From NCBI GenBank assembly GCA_964020085.1, contig OZ026596.1:13240939-13304938 (forward strand): DNA of 64,000 nt. The letters are read 5' to 3'. The translations under genes were made by a program, and so were the position numbers. Within the stretch, counting starts at the first letter, position 1; every line of letters starts with the position of its first letter. Shown here in pieces: positions 53,311 to 63,945 of the stretch. The DNA comes from Micromussa lordhowensis (taxonomy: Eukaryota; Cnidaria; Anthozoa; Scleractinia; Lobophylliidae). Below the pieces are notes generated by a model. That model saw only the letters and a program-made list of their open reading frames with translations, was not told the DNA's origin and did no database searches.

Positions 53311-53905
53311 GGTAATTCCTTAGTAGTGCATTGCGCATGCCTACTGCGCACGATTTTCGCGTCATTAGCGCGCGTACCCGTACAAAACCTAAGAGATTTC
53401 CCTCAAACTAAGCTTTGACAGCGAAATAAGTGCTCCCTTTCTATTAAACGATCTCGGTGAACCCTGATTTTTTGTCTTGGTATTTGCTAAAAACAGTCTA
53501 ATAAAAAACATATTTGAAGAAGGAAAAAGTTTGATAGTAGAACATCATTTTTTTGCAAAATAGTTCCATACTGGGTGTATTTTGATCAATGCGAGGACTT
53601 CAAGCTAACCACGGAACTGTCCAAAAAAGTGCAACATTCCCGCAACGAGGCAATCAAAAATGGCTTAAATGAAGCAATACTACTTATGTGAATATAAGAA
53701 GCTTTACTTTCAAGATAAAATTTTGTGTCTTTCAAGTAATCAAGACTTCAATTCTTTATGAAGATGATTCGAATTTTTAACGCGTAACCAGTGAAAATAC
53801 TCTATTTTAAGAGCCTGCTGACGGGTAAACAAGCATGGTGACCCCATTTTTTTATTGCATTTTTCAAAAAAAGTCTGATAGTAGAACAATTTCAAGGGAA
53901 TTACC
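53311..53905. mobile_element. TTAA-flanked MITE, tandem copy 2
   Basis: Same ends and body as copy 1 in the same orientation. It begins immediately after the shared TCAA tetramer and ends at TTAA 53906-53909. It has small indels relative to copy 1. Confidence 0.8.
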
Positions 53906-53909
53906 TTAA

Positions 53910-54591
53910 GTACAACTGGACGTTAGGCGTTTGGGCATCTCAATATTGAAGCAGACTAGGCTTATCGCTAGAGCAAACATGCTACCAGACGAGTTTATAA
54001 CAGTTCAACCACTGTACAAAGAGGCAGGTCTTTACTTACCAATCTGTTATCCATGAGTAACATCTAGACCACCAGCAACCGACAAACCGAACCTGAAACC
54101 TGAATGAAGTTACAACTTTTCGCGCCACACAATGTCGACAAAATATCTATCGTACTCAGTCTCTTATCTTTGTACGTAGCCTCGCTCGACTTAGACTTCT
54201 ACATCAAAAAGTCACATGACTCCGACCTTGCCTCTTCGCGTGACTTCTGAGGTTCAGTTACAAGAGGTAAGTGAATATAAGACGGCAGAGTTTTTCAGTA
54301 GTCTTAATTAAAACCTTAAAGCCACGTTTAAACGCTTGTTTCATTCATTTGCGAGATTACGAGAATTAACAACCACATTACTGCATGCACCATTGCATCG
54401 TCGTAATTTAAACAAACATGGCGTCGCGTGATGCATGTTCTTGGTTGTCAAACTACAGCATTCCATTCTTTTTACGAAGAAAATATATCATCCCATTTCC
54501 TGCTCACTTCCTAGATGGCACCCTTTCGACGGCCAACTGTGAAACACGACGTAATGCTTACCACAGAGGTGGCGTCAAGAAATCCAACGTA
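53910..54591. other. Non-coding stretch
   Basis: An open frame at 54418-54612 (starting MASRDACSWLSNYSIPFFLR) has no splice or motif support. Nothing else seen. Confidence 0.35.
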
Positions 54592-54621
54592 TTAGGTATT
54601 GGTACCTATTGACGGACAGTA

Positions 54622-54987
54622 GGGAGTTTTAGCAAATCACGACGGCGACGGCAACGAGAACGTCAGCAAACAAAAGGTTGAATGAGCAGAACAATGGTTC
54701 TGCACGTCCGTTTTGATTCTTTGTACATTTCTTTGCCGTCCTCTGCAAAACAACAATGTGAAATGACCAAGTTCGGCGTATTTTGGAGTACGAGAACCGC
54801 AATGGCTAATTTCTCATGTCTTCCTTTGGAATTGAACGCTGTCATTACATATTTAGCCTGAGCAGGATTTTAGACCGATATGCGAACTGAACAGATCTAC
54901 ACAGTTGCGACATTCAAGGGTAAAATATAAATACTTTTTTCACAAGGCGTCGTTCTCGGCGTCGCCGTCGTTAATGCTAAAACTCCC
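54622..54987. mobile_element. Nested TA-flanked MITE
   Basis: GGGAGTTTTAGCAAATCACG and (reverse) GGGAGTTTTAGCATTAACGA with ACGGCGACG continuing to about 45 bp per arm; TA at 54620-54621 and 54988-54989. Confidence 0.85.
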
Positions 54988-55032
54988 TAGTACCTATTCT
55001 CGGACAGCTGCGGAAAAGATTTTGCAGGTCCG

Positions 55033-55184
55033 ACAATAGACCAATTTCGATGTATTAAAATTCAGCCTAAGACAATACATGTAGACCTCAGCACAAGGCT
55101 CTGGGGAGTAAATGCAGAGTTTGTGGGGTTTATTCTCCGGAACCTTGTGCTGAGGTGTATTGTTTTAGGCTATTGGTCTTTTAA
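55033..55184. repeat. Nested hairpin element of about 150 bp
   Basis: AGCCTAAGACAATACATGTA and GACCTCAGCACAAGG pair with CCTTGTGCTGAGGT and GTATTGTTTTAGGCT; outer AATAGACCAA/TTGGTCTTTT also pair. Confidence 0.85.
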
Positions 55185-55362
55185 GCCAACTTATGTTATG
55201 CGAATTTTCTCTCGAAAGATACCACTAAAATGAAATCAAACAGTGCTAGTACCTAATCAATATCCTAAACTTGAGCTGGGAGAAAAATTGAAATGAGTGT
55301 TTCATATTCGGCAGAAAAATGCGATGAAACTTAAGTGTCCAACAATAGGTACCAATACCTTA

Positions 55363-56779
55363 ACTCCTCCAGTCTCAAAGTTGGATTATGTCAGGGCGTA
55401 ACATGTCGATAATTTTGATAGTCTATAAAAATCAACCATTGTCAACAGAATTCAACAGATATCAGAAGTCAATAAAAATCGATCACATGATTTCTTGTGA
55501 TTATCAACTTTGATTGATTTTTGATGTTACAGTTTGATTTTGATCAAATTAAATGGACAAGTATCAAAAATGATAAATGCCATCTGCTCAGGGCTCGAAA
55601 CCCCGTATGCTTATCCGGGATAAGTACACTTTCCTCCCAGGCAAGTAGCTTTCTCTGCTCACTTGCTCCATGGGAAAGAGTTCAGGCATTAAGCCATCCA
55701 CCAACTAAATTTTTGATAATGATTTTGAAAGAAAGAGCACATGGATAGAATCAAGTGTTTAGATGAAGCTTGATGAAAATTACAAATTGCTAGTGTTGTG
55801 GTTTTTTTATTGCACGATGTGTGTTCACGGTTCAGAACACGTGATCAAAATCTGCCCCAATCAAATTTCTTTCCACAACTGAAAATAGCCATGTTCAACA
55901 CAAAAATGTGATGTTTATTTCTTAAAAATTTTCCAGTTTCACTCTATAAAACCTAACTTGACATCAATGTATCAAAGCTATAGAAACTGTATGCAAAAAG
56001 AAGCTGTATATTTCTATAGCAAAAATGAAGCCCTCGTGCATGCTCACCAGTATTTTAAATGTACAAATCCAGTCAAATCCCTGTGGCAAATTTCTTCAAT
56101 AAAACATACAAATTTTCTGGTGGAAATATACTTGGGCACCACCGAAATGAAAATTATTATTAATGTTATTAAAAAAGACATTGATTAGAAAGTCATCAAA
56201 AAACTTTCAGTGCTCCTGAAATAGTTTTTCATTCAAACGAAAACATTTTTACTTCACGGAAACTATTTTTCATTCACCCAAATGAAACAATTGTCTCCAT
56301 TTTTGCTGATAGTTGATATGCAGTTGAAAATCTTGTGATTATTGACTTTTATCCTCCTCTCTCCTATCTTCTTTCTTCTCACTTTCTCTTTGCCCTATCC
56401 TCCACTAGAGAGGCCCCATCCTCAACTAGAGAGCCTTTTCACAGACTACAAAAAATCTCGATACCAACTGGACTTGGATTGCATTACACTACAAAAATGC
56501 AACAAACCGCTTCTGAGCAACCAACCCTAGCCTTTGAACAGCTGGAAGGGTCTGACTCCGGCTGGAAGGGCCAAGAATGGATCATGTGTAAGGTATCTAT
56601 TGCGAACCAGCTATGGTCTGAAACAATGATAAATAGAAGAGTAGGTGTTCGGCAGTCATTGCTTCAACTGTCAACTGCTAATGATTTTTCAACTATGCCT
56701 TTCGTTCTTAGCTGCATAATTTTCTTCATTCATGAAGAGGACTGAGAGTGAGATTTCTTCATTTATTCCTTCCTACTCA
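55363..56779. other. Non-coding stretch
   Basis: Contains repeated AATCAAC/GTTGATT steps at 55380-55540. An open frame at 56335-56745 lacks motif or splice support. Confidence 0.35.
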
Positions 56780-56916
56780 TGTTATGTTTTCGGGTTTATA
56801 GAAGAATACACACACACAAGATGGTGGGTCAAACAACAAGATTGTATTGATAAAAGCACATGGTTATACATGCAACCGCTGTACAGTATGCAGGCTCATA
56901 GAACTACTCCAATGCA
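56780..56916 (-). repeat. Gypsy 3' LTR
   Basis: Matches 63364-63490 over TGTTATGTTTTCGGGTT, CACACAAGATGG, GGTCAAACAACAAGA, ATGGTTATACATGCAACC. It is about 10 bases longer through small insertions. Confidence 0.8.
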
Positions 56917-57003
56917 CCAGATTCAGCTGTCTTAGAGTGTAGAGTTGTTCTGTAAGATGTCATCCACATGTCATCTCCAAACTCGCCCATTAACTAGGTG
57001 AAC

Positions 57004-57870
57004 TCAGAAAGAGTGTGATGAGGGGTGTTGTACCCCGGTTCCAGGTTGCCACTTTTGCCCTGACAAGTGGTCATGTGCAAGGACTGTGTCGCCAACAGTG
57101 ATTTCTCTGAACTTAGCATGCCTGTCATGGTGCATCTTTTCTTGCTGACAGGAGACATGAGTGGCAATGTCCAGTATCACTAGAGAGAGAGAGATGTGTA
57201 CGCAGTTCTCTTTGTAGGAAAAGTTTGGCTGGGGACGAGCCGGTTGTGGCATGCTGGGTGCTTCTGTAACATAACAGGAAGTTCTGAATTTTCTGCTGTA
57301 GTGTGCAGGCTGGATTGGATGCTGAAGATTCTAGAGAGTGCTTGTTTGCACAAACCGCTCAGACCATTTGAAGATGGATGATACAGGGAGACCAGTACCT
57401 TCTGGATGCCATTTTGTCTCGAGAATTCCTCATACTCAGCAGACTGAAATGGTGGGCCATTGTCACTAACGATTTGCTTTGGAAGGCCGTATCTTGCAAA
57501 AATGTTGTGCATAGCATTGCCTGTTGCTTCTGCAGTGGTGGTTTTCATGGGACCAATCACTTCAGGCCACTTAGAGTGAGCATCAACTATAATGAGGTAG
57601 TGGTTGGACTGGTGGGTGGCAAAGTCTATGTGTATGCGCTGCCATGGAGCTGTAGGCCATGACCAAGGGAAAAGTGGTGCTGCTTGTGGAGCCTTTCTGG
57701 TTTTGAAACACTGCTTGCACCCACATGCTCTCTCCTGGATGTCGCTGTCTATTCCGGGCCACCATACATGACTGTGGGCAGCTGCCTTCATGCGTGTGAC
57801 TCCGAGGTGCGCCTTGTGTAGCTCGCTTAGAATCTGCTCCTGTAGGAAGGGAGGTATGATGGTTCACAGG
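57004..57870 (-). pseudogene. Gypsy integrase
   Basis: Read from 57870 downward: LSELHKAHLGVTRMKAAAHS, HVWWPGIDSDIQERACGCKQ and C, giving the HHCC zinc-binding head. Then come WQRIHIDFATHQSNHYLIIV with the first catalytic Asp, and LPKQIVSDNGPPFQSAEYEE with the second. A later stretch in another frame reads REITVGDTVLAHDHLSGQKW, the C-terminal DNA-binding part. The catalytic Glu region (ASPYHPSSNG.AER.V) reads VSLYHPSSNGLSGLCKQALS, so the Glu position has been changed. Frame changes near 57180 and the altered motif show that it is not functional. Confidence 0.85.
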
Positions 57871-58119
57871 CCCCACATCATCATTATCATCATCATTTTA
57901 TATCTTTGTAAAAATTTTATAGTTGGACTGGCCTGCGGATAGCTATGCTAGTCTAGGCGGGCAAGTCAATCAATAGTTACAAATTATTTACTATTATTAT
58001 TACATTTATTTTATTAATATAACTATGGTAACCGGAGAAAAATGAAAAGTTGGTTAAAAGTTAGTAAAATAAAAAGAAAAAGTGGAAAAGAATGTTATTT
58101 AATATATAATGTTTCTTTT

Positions 58120-58155
58120 CTGTTTGTTTGTTTGTTTGTTTGTTTGTTTGTTTAC
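58120..58155. repeat. (GTTT)n microsatellite
   Basis: About eight GTTT units within the LINE 3' region. Confidence 0.95.
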
Positions 58156-58378
58156 TGACATTTTAACTTAGAAATGATTCTGCTAATTTCAATGAAGGAA
58201 TCTTCATTTTCGAAAACACTTAATAGTTTTTTTTTCTAATTCTGAGTTTGAATGATTTATTTGGTAGCTCTCTCAGAGAGCTTAGTATCTCATTCCATAG
58301 TTTAGCACCCATTCTTGAAAAGCCGTTTTTTTGTATTTCAAGTCTTGAAGCTTTTATGTAAAGATTTTCTGAAGCAGG

Positions 58379-58530
58379 CCTGGGTTGTTCGAAAGGTGGA
58401 TAGCGCTATCCACCGGATAAATCACTATCCAGTGGATAGTGGATAGCGTGGTTTGTTTTGTTAACACTTATCCGCTGGATAGTGATTTATCCGGTGGATG
58501 GCATTATCCAGCCTTTGAACAACTGGGGCC
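58379..58530. mobile_element. Palindromic MITE (ATCCACTGGATAGTGATTTA family), copy 2
   Basis: Same ends (TGGGTTGTTCGAAAGG / CCTTTGAACAACTGGG) and arms as 31018-31157; GGCC lies on each side. Confidence 0.85.
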
Positions 58531-58739
58531 TGAAGAACGTGTGTTGTAAGAATGGACACTAGACGTTTTTGTAAATAAACTACGTATATTAATTGGGGCT
58601 GAAGCAGTGCTAACGTTGTGCATCAATTCAGATAAAGTTTTATAGTATAAAAAGTTTAGAGGCAAAATCTTAGCATTAATAAAGAGGGGAATGGTGTGTT
58701 CATTTTTGAGTTATTTTTTTGTAAAAAAAATATCTCTTA

Positions 58740-59770
58740 GTCGGCGCGACGAGTATGTTGTGGACGGGTCAATGGATCAGTGAGTCAGTGAGTCAGTGAG
58801 TCAGTGAGAGATGTATGTATGTCACACCAATCAGATCGGATCTACTATAAACAGCCAATCAAATTTCTTGTTTTAAAAGTAAATGGTATATGAGAAGATT
58901 TGATCCCGATACAGTTCAGAACTGCCATATTTATTCTTCTATAAAAGAGGAGGAAGTATTCATATATTGGGTTTACTTCGGCATTTTCTGTGAGTTAGGC
59001 TTAGGATTTTAGTTATGGACGAGATGAGCCTTGAGGTATGAAACAGTGCGTGAGGTAGTTGTATGCAAATGGACGAGATGTTTTTATTTTTAATTACAAA
59101 GGTAACTTGATATTTTTGTTTTTCACAAGGAGTAAATTCAATTAGACGTCACGCATCGTTGCTTCTAGTTCTTACGAAATGTTTTAGAGGAGACGAGACT
59201 ATTTTGATTTGAAAGAGTTTGAACGTTTACAATAGGTACAGGTAACGGTTGCTGTGTTCTTGTTGCGTGCAAATATAACGAGATATTTTTATTTTTTCGT
59301 TACAAAGGGTAATTTGACACTTTTGTTTTTCACAAGGAAGTAAATTCAATTAGAGCTGGCAAATCATCACCACTTGTTCCCACGAGATGCTTGCTATTTT
59401 TAGTTACAAATGGTAACTTGATATTTTTGTTTTTCACAAGGAGTAAATTCAATTAGACGTCACGCATCGTTGCTTCTAGTTCTTACGAAATGTTTTAGAG
59501 GAGACGAGACTATTTTGATTTGAAAGAGTTGGAACGTTTACAATAGGTACAGGTAACGGTTGCTGTGTTCTTGTTGCGTGCAAATATAACGAGATATTTT
59601 TATTTTTTCGTTACAAAGGGTAATTTGACACTTGTTTTCCACAAGGGAGTAAATTCAATTAGAGCTGGCAAATCATCACCACTTGTTCCCACGAGATGCT
59701 TGCTATTTTTAGTTACAAATGGTAATTTGACACTTTTGTTTTTCATATGGGAATGAATTAAATTAGACTG
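58740..59770. repeat. Tandem repeats: GTCAGTGA microsatellite and 311-bp unit
   Basis: GTCAGTGA repeats lie at 58780-58808. A unit of about 311 bp starting near 59106 (CTTGATATTTTTGTTTTTCA) repeats at 59417, with a partial third unit from about 59725. Each unit has two related halves (TTGACACTTTTGTTTTTCAC). Confidence 0.85.
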
Positions 59771-59882
59771 TCAACGTGTCAGAGGTGTTTTTTTCTCCTT
59801 CATTTTTCGGTAAACTAGTGTTGTTGTGTAAAAAGGGTTAACTAAATTGTCACTGTAAACACTCCCTTAAATGCTCCTATCT

Positions 59883-60775
59883 TCATAACCTTTTAATTAA
59901 AAAAATAACTCTTGCACGCCTTGCGTGCCTATGTTTCTTTGTGAAGTACATGGAACGTAGTACACGTTTTGGTAGTACTAAGATTTTATTTAGATAAGAT
60001 TTATAGGCCTGACCCCAGACAGATAATCCATAAGTGATAAAAGGAGAGTTCAAAGATTGATAAATATGTAATAGGGTGTGGAGAGGTGGAAAGTGTCTTA
60101 ATTTTGCAATAAGACCTACGGTTTTACTCATTTTTGAGGCGATATACTCAATATGGATCTTCCAAGAAAGGTTAGAGTCAATTAATATTCCTAGATACGT
60201 AACGTAATCTTTGCAGTCTAGGGGAATGTTCATATTTTTCTCATTGTCAAATATGCTTATTCTGGGTTGAAAGGGGAGTCTCTTTTGATATGGATGGAAT
60301 ATAACAAAATTTGATTTTTTTTATGTTAAGAGTTAATTTGTTTGATGTATGTTCTAATGATTTAAGGTTTTTGTTGGCATATAAGATATTAGTATCATCT
60401 GCAAAAAGATAGAAATTGAGTTATTTAGAACAGGTGTAAATATCATTGATATACAATAAAAACAATAACGGTCTCAATACGGAACCTTGTGGAACACCAC
60501 AAGTCATTAAGGATCTTTCAGAGATATGTGCAGCAACTTGTGCTGTTTGTGTCCGGTCTTGCAAATAGGACGAGAACCAGTCATTTATAATTCCGCGAAA
60601 ACCATAATGGTTAAGTTTATCAAGTAAGATGTCTTGATCTACTGTGTCAAATGCTTTGTTTAAGTCTATAAAAACACCACACGACGTTTGTCCATATTGC
60701 TCTGAATAGTATTAACTATGTCAATAATTGCATGCTCAGTTGAGTGTTCTTCACAGAATCCGTATTGGGAGCGAT
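59883..60775 (-). pseudogene. CR1/L2-type LINE reverse transcriptase
   Basis: The minus strand reads QYGFCEEHSTEHAIIDIVNT, KAFDTVDQDILLDKLNHYGF and DWFSSYLQDRTQ. It continues GVPQGSVLRPLLFLLYINDI, FADDTNILYANKNLKSLEHT and, from 60233, YLGILIDSNLSWKIHIEYIA. These are reverse transcriptase blocks including the first catalytic Asp (KAFDTV) and the FADD box, so the palm is nearly complete. In-frame stops and frame changes occur (for example before LNFYLFADD). The YLG.LID..L.W..HI..... tail is typical of CR1/L2/Rex-type LINEs. The stop at 59883 is probably the natural ORF end. Confidence 0.85.
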
Positions 60776-61290
60776 AAAGTATGTCTTCTTCCACATCAGA
60801 CAGCCTTGCTCAACAGAGAGCTCATCCTTGTGGAGGAAGAATGGGTTGAGCTCAGGAGTGGTGCAGAAGTGGACGGGCCAACCATTTTGGGTCATTGCAA
60901 GAGCCTTTGCTAGGACTGGATTTCTGGTAGTTTGGCATGCAATTTCCAAGACAGAAACAGGGTGTTTGCATTATTGCACTTCTGACACCTGGAAGATTTT
61001 GTCCTCGACACTGGCATCCTTCCTGTACTGCAGTGGTAGTCTGGACAAGGCGTCAGAGCTGGCGACTTCAGCAGAAAGCTGGAATTCAATTTCCTACTTG
61101 TACGATGAGGAGGGACCAACGCTGAAGACATGTAGCTGCCAAAACAGGTGTGGCAGAGTCTGGTACAAAGATCTTTACGAAGGGCTTATGATCAGTTTGA
61201 AATGTGAACTTGCTCCCAAACAGGTACATGTAGTACTTGGTCACTCCAAAAATGATGGCTAGGCCTTCCTATATTTGACTGTAATTCTTC
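60730..61290 (-). pseudogene. Gypsy RNase H and integrase linker
   Basis: The minus strand reads EKNYSQ, a stop, EGLAIIFGVTKYYMYLFGSK and FTFQTDHKPFVKIF, the RNase H motif with its Asp (TDHK.L). Downstream in another frame is NPVLAKALAMTQNGWPVHFC and HKDELSVEQGCLMWKK, the linker to integrase. The LINE interrupts immediately after this. Confidence 0.75.
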
Positions 61291-62110
61291 TCAGATGAAT
61301 TCAAGGATCGTGAGGCATATGCGATGGGTCTCTCGTCTCCATTGGGGAAACGGTGAAGTATGACAGCGCCTATACCATATTGCGTTGCTTTCAAGAATCA
61401 CTGGGAGGTTAGGATTGTAATGCACCAGCACATGTGAGGAAGAGAGGGATTCTTTTGCCTTGTTGAAGGCTTCTTTGCACTGGGGGGACCACAGGAACTC
61501 TTGATCTTCCTGAAGGAGCTGATTGAGTGGCTGAAGAATTGAGCTCAGATTGCGGATGAACTTCCCATGGTAGTTGATCATTCCAAGGAAAGCCCTTAAT
61601 TGGGTGCAGTTTTCAGGGCGTGGTGCTTTCTTGATGGCTTCAACCTTATCCTCTGTTGGGGAAATTCCTTCAGCAGAGATGATGCAGCCAATATAGGTTA
61701 CTGACCACTGCATGAACTTGCACTTATTGAGCTGGATTTGTAGGCCACAACTGTCCAACCGACTGAGAACAGTATTCAGATTCTGGATATGCTGCTCATC
61801 ATCCTTTCCCATGATCAGAATGTCATCTTGAATGGCTGCAACATGCTTCAGACCTTGAAGAATGATGTCAATGGTCCGCTGAAAAATTGCCGGGGACAAG
61901 GCAATACCAAACAGTAGCCTTTTGTACTGATACAGACCACGATGTGTGTTGATGGTTATGAACTGCTGACTGTCAGGATTCAATGGGAGTTGCTGATAAG
62001 CATTCTTTAAATCAAGCTTGGTGAATTGTTTTCTGCCTTGCAGCTTGACAAATACATCCTCAGGCAGGGGAATCAGATACTGAGGGACATTCAGTTGGGG
62101 GTTGACCTAA
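61291..62110 (-). pseudogene. Gypsy reverse transcriptase
   Basis: The minus strand reads PQLNVPQYLIPLPEDVFVKL, then FTKLDLKNAYQQLPLNPDSQ (first catalytic Asp), FGIALSPAIFQRTIDIILQG and VAAIQDDILIMGKDDEQHIQ (catalytic DD). It continues CKFMQWSVTYIGCIISAEGI and RAFLGMINYHGKFIRNLSSI. All reverse transcriptase blocks of a Ty3/Gypsy polymerase are present in one frame; the frame breaks into RNase H near 61340 and from the protease side near 62095. It is the best-preserved part of the element. Confidence 0.9.
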
Positions 62111-62640
62111 CAGCATAGTCTCCACAGGACCAAGTGATGCCATCAGCCTTTGGGACATGAACCATGGGGGGTTGCCCACTCACTGAATGTGACCTTTTCC
62201 ACAATACCTTTAGATTCGATCGCTGGGCATCCAGCTTCATCTCTAATTTTGCTGTGATTCCCTGAATAGTACCAAGGCCAGGCGTGATGACATTAGAGTG
62301 ACACTGGCGTGTGTTGTGCAATTGTGACTTGACATCTGGTGAGGGGCCTGGGTCCGAGATACTAATACTACATATTTTCTTCCAATCCAGTTTGACACAA
62401 GAAAGCCAATTTCTTCCAAAGAGTGATGGTCCAGAGCCTTTAACTACAAGGAGTGGCACAGTGACATTCTGATTTTGGTACTTGAGTTTGACTAAGAACT
62501 GACTAGAGACTTGGACTGGGTGCCCTATGTTGGTGTGCAGGCGGGTATCGGAGGGTCAGAATGGCGTCCCCTTGAAATGCCTGTTGTAAGTCTCCTGGTA
62601 GATAATGGAAACTCCAGCGCCTGTTTCCAATGCCATTAGC
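62091..62640 (-). pseudogene. Gypsy protease and connection to reverse transcriptase
   Basis: The minus strand reads ALETGAGVSIIYQETYNRHF, then HTNIGHPVQVSSQFLVKLKY and VPLLVVKGSGPSLFGRNWLS. The retroviral-type aspartic protease motif should be DTGA; here it is ETGA, with the Glu codon at 62625-62627, so the catalytic Asp is lost. The GPSL.GR.WL motif at the protease-RT connection is well kept. A stop and frame change near 62560 also break the region. Confidence 0.8.
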
Positions 62641-63340
62641 CCCTGTATTTGCACTGGGAATGTGGGTGGCCTGTTTTTCCACAACTAAGGCATTCAGAAG
62701 TGCTGTTTTTTTTATTCTGGTTAAGTGGCTTTTTGCCTCGGCCCTTTCCTGGAGGCCTGCGTGTTCTGCGCGGACAATAAGGCGGACAGCCATCTGAATC
62801 GAGCTTGTTTACGGGAGTGGCGTCTTCTTGAGAGAATGCCTTGGCACCAAGCACCTTTTTGAGAGCTTTGTCAAAATTGTGATCCTCGGTTAACAACTTT
62901 TTCTGGATCTCCTTGTTGCGAAGTCCACAAACCAAACTATCACATAGAGCTTTATTTAGATGTGTGCGGAAGTTGCAGGTAGAAGCGAGGTGTTTGAGCT
63001 TGGCGGCAAAGGTGGAAACACTTTCTCCTTCAAGTTGTATGCAATTGTGAAATCGGTATCGTTTGATGATAAGAAGTTTCTTCGGAGCAAAATGGTCCTT
63101 GAGAATGGTTGCAAGATCACCATGAGTTTTCTCTGAAGGAGCTTCTGGTGAGCACAGGTCCGAAGGGACATCGTAAGCTTTGGAACTGATGACAGATATC
63201 AGGGTTGCTCTGTGTTTAAATCGTTCGCCTGTATCCTCTAGAACACCATTCGTAATAAAATACTGCTCCAAGCGCTCCAAATAACAATTGATATTGGTGG
63301 AGGCTGGATCGAACTGTTCTATTTTGCCTAAGCTTGGCAT
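62636..63340 (-). CDS. Gypsy Gag protein
   Basis: An open frame of 234 residues starts at ATG 63340, just downstream of the 5' LTR. It begins MPSLGKIEQFDPASTNINCY and contains TLISVISSKAYDVPSDLCSP, YRFHNCIQLEGESVSTFAAK and LKHLASTCNFRTHLNKALCD, the capsid-like region of Gypsy Gag. The C-terminus is basic (RRTRRPPGKGRGKKPLNQNK) followed by a CCHC zinc knuckle, CLSCGKTGHPHSQC. Gag binds RNA and forms particles. The frame is intact, unlike pol, and runs into the protease region at about 62636. Confidence 0.85.
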   Translation of the reverse strand: MPSLGKIEQFDPASTNINCYLERLEQYFITNGVLEDTGERFKHRATLISVISSKAYDVPSDLCSPEAPSEKTHGDLATILKDHFAPKKLLIIKRYRFHNCIQLEGESVSTFAAKLKHLASTCNFRTHLNKALCDSLVCGLRNKEIQKKLLTEDHNFDKALKKVLGAKAFSQEDATPVNKLDSDGCPPYCPRRTRRPPGKGRGKKPLNQNKKNSTSECLSCGKTGHPHSQCKYRG

Positions 63341-63363
63341 GATCCCATCCTCGCCGCCAGATA

Positions 63364-63490
63364 TGTTATGTTTTCGGGTTCATAGAAGAGTAAATGCACA
63401 CACAAGATGGCGGGTCAAACAACAAGAAGCGCATGGTTATACATGCAACCACTGTACACTATGCGGGCTCTTTAGAACTACTTCAATGCA
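63364..63490 (-). repeat. Gypsy 5' LTR
   Basis: Partner of 56780-56916. On the minus strand it is followed by ATCTGGCGGCGAGGATGGGA, a candidate primer-binding region, and then the gag ATG. Confidence 0.8.
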
Positions 63491-63709
63491 CAGCTAATGC
63501 AAAACATGATACTATAACAACTCAGTGCTTGTTCAGATCTGAAGTTGCATTAGGTATGTGTTCGAAATGATGGCTGTTTGAGCTGCATCCTCTCTTTATC
63601 AACATATGAGCGTAGGTGGTAGACTCTTCTTCTTCTTCCACTGTGGGTAAAGGGAAGGAGCAAGGAGAAGGCTGCTATTTCAGTAAAACAACAGTTAACA
63701 ATAGACATA

Positions 63710-63945
63710 TATCACCAACAGTCGACCGATATGCAGCCGACTGTTGATCAAAATGTAACAGTCAAGGTGTCAGCTGAGTGTTGACCGACATACCAGCCAA
63801 GTGTCAAACAATAGTGACGACAGGCAGTCTACCAACTCGAATAACATGTCAACTGACACTTGACCGACTCTCGGTCAACATATCAGCTGTTATATCGAGT
63901 GACACTCAGTCGACATGTTGACCGATACTCAATCAACAGATGCCT
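63710..63945. repeat. Word array GTTGACCGA / TCGGTCAACA (one arm)
   Basis: GTCGACCGA, GTTGACCGACA, TTGACCGACT, CGGTCAACAT and CAGTCGACATGTTGACCGAT recur in both orientations. It resembles the arms of the other word-array elements in this window; the partner arm would lie beyond the right edge. Nothing is seen in 63491-63709. Confidence 0.6.

Larger units (their letters stand above)
54595..55359. mobile_element. Harbinger-type MITE with TTA TSD
   Basis: TTA (54592-54594) GGTATTGGTACCTATTG and (reverse) GGTATTGGTACCTATTG TTA (55360-55362). Three-bp TTA duplication and short ends fit PIF/Harbinger mobilisation. Two further elements are inside. Confidence 0.8.
57876..60780 (-). mobile_element. 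CR1/L2-type LINE inserted in Gypsy pol
   Basis: On the minus strand the 5'-truncated element starts with reverse transcriptase (about 60780 downward) and ends with a hairpin tail and (ATGATG)n repeats at 57876-57900. Its insertion lies between the RNase H/integrase junction of Gypsy (ELSVEQGCLMWKK on the right) and the integrase head (FLQEQILSELHKAHL on the left). The 3' untranslated part contains a palindromic MITE and tandem repeats. Confidence 0.8.
56780..63490 (-). mobile_element. Gypsy-type LTR retrotransposon, decayed, split by a LINE
   Basis: Two LTR copies of about 130 bp (3' LTR 56780-56916, 5' LTR 63364-63490; the element reads on the minus strand) each start TGTTATGTTTTCGGGTT on the plus strand and end CAATGCA, giving TG...CA termini on both strands. 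Between them on the minus strand lie gag, protease, reverse transcriptase, RNase H and integrase in Gypsy order. A LINE is inserted at about 57876-60780. LTR lengths and sequences have diverged, several frames are broken, and no envelope gene is seen. A target duplication was not found. Confidence 0.85.
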
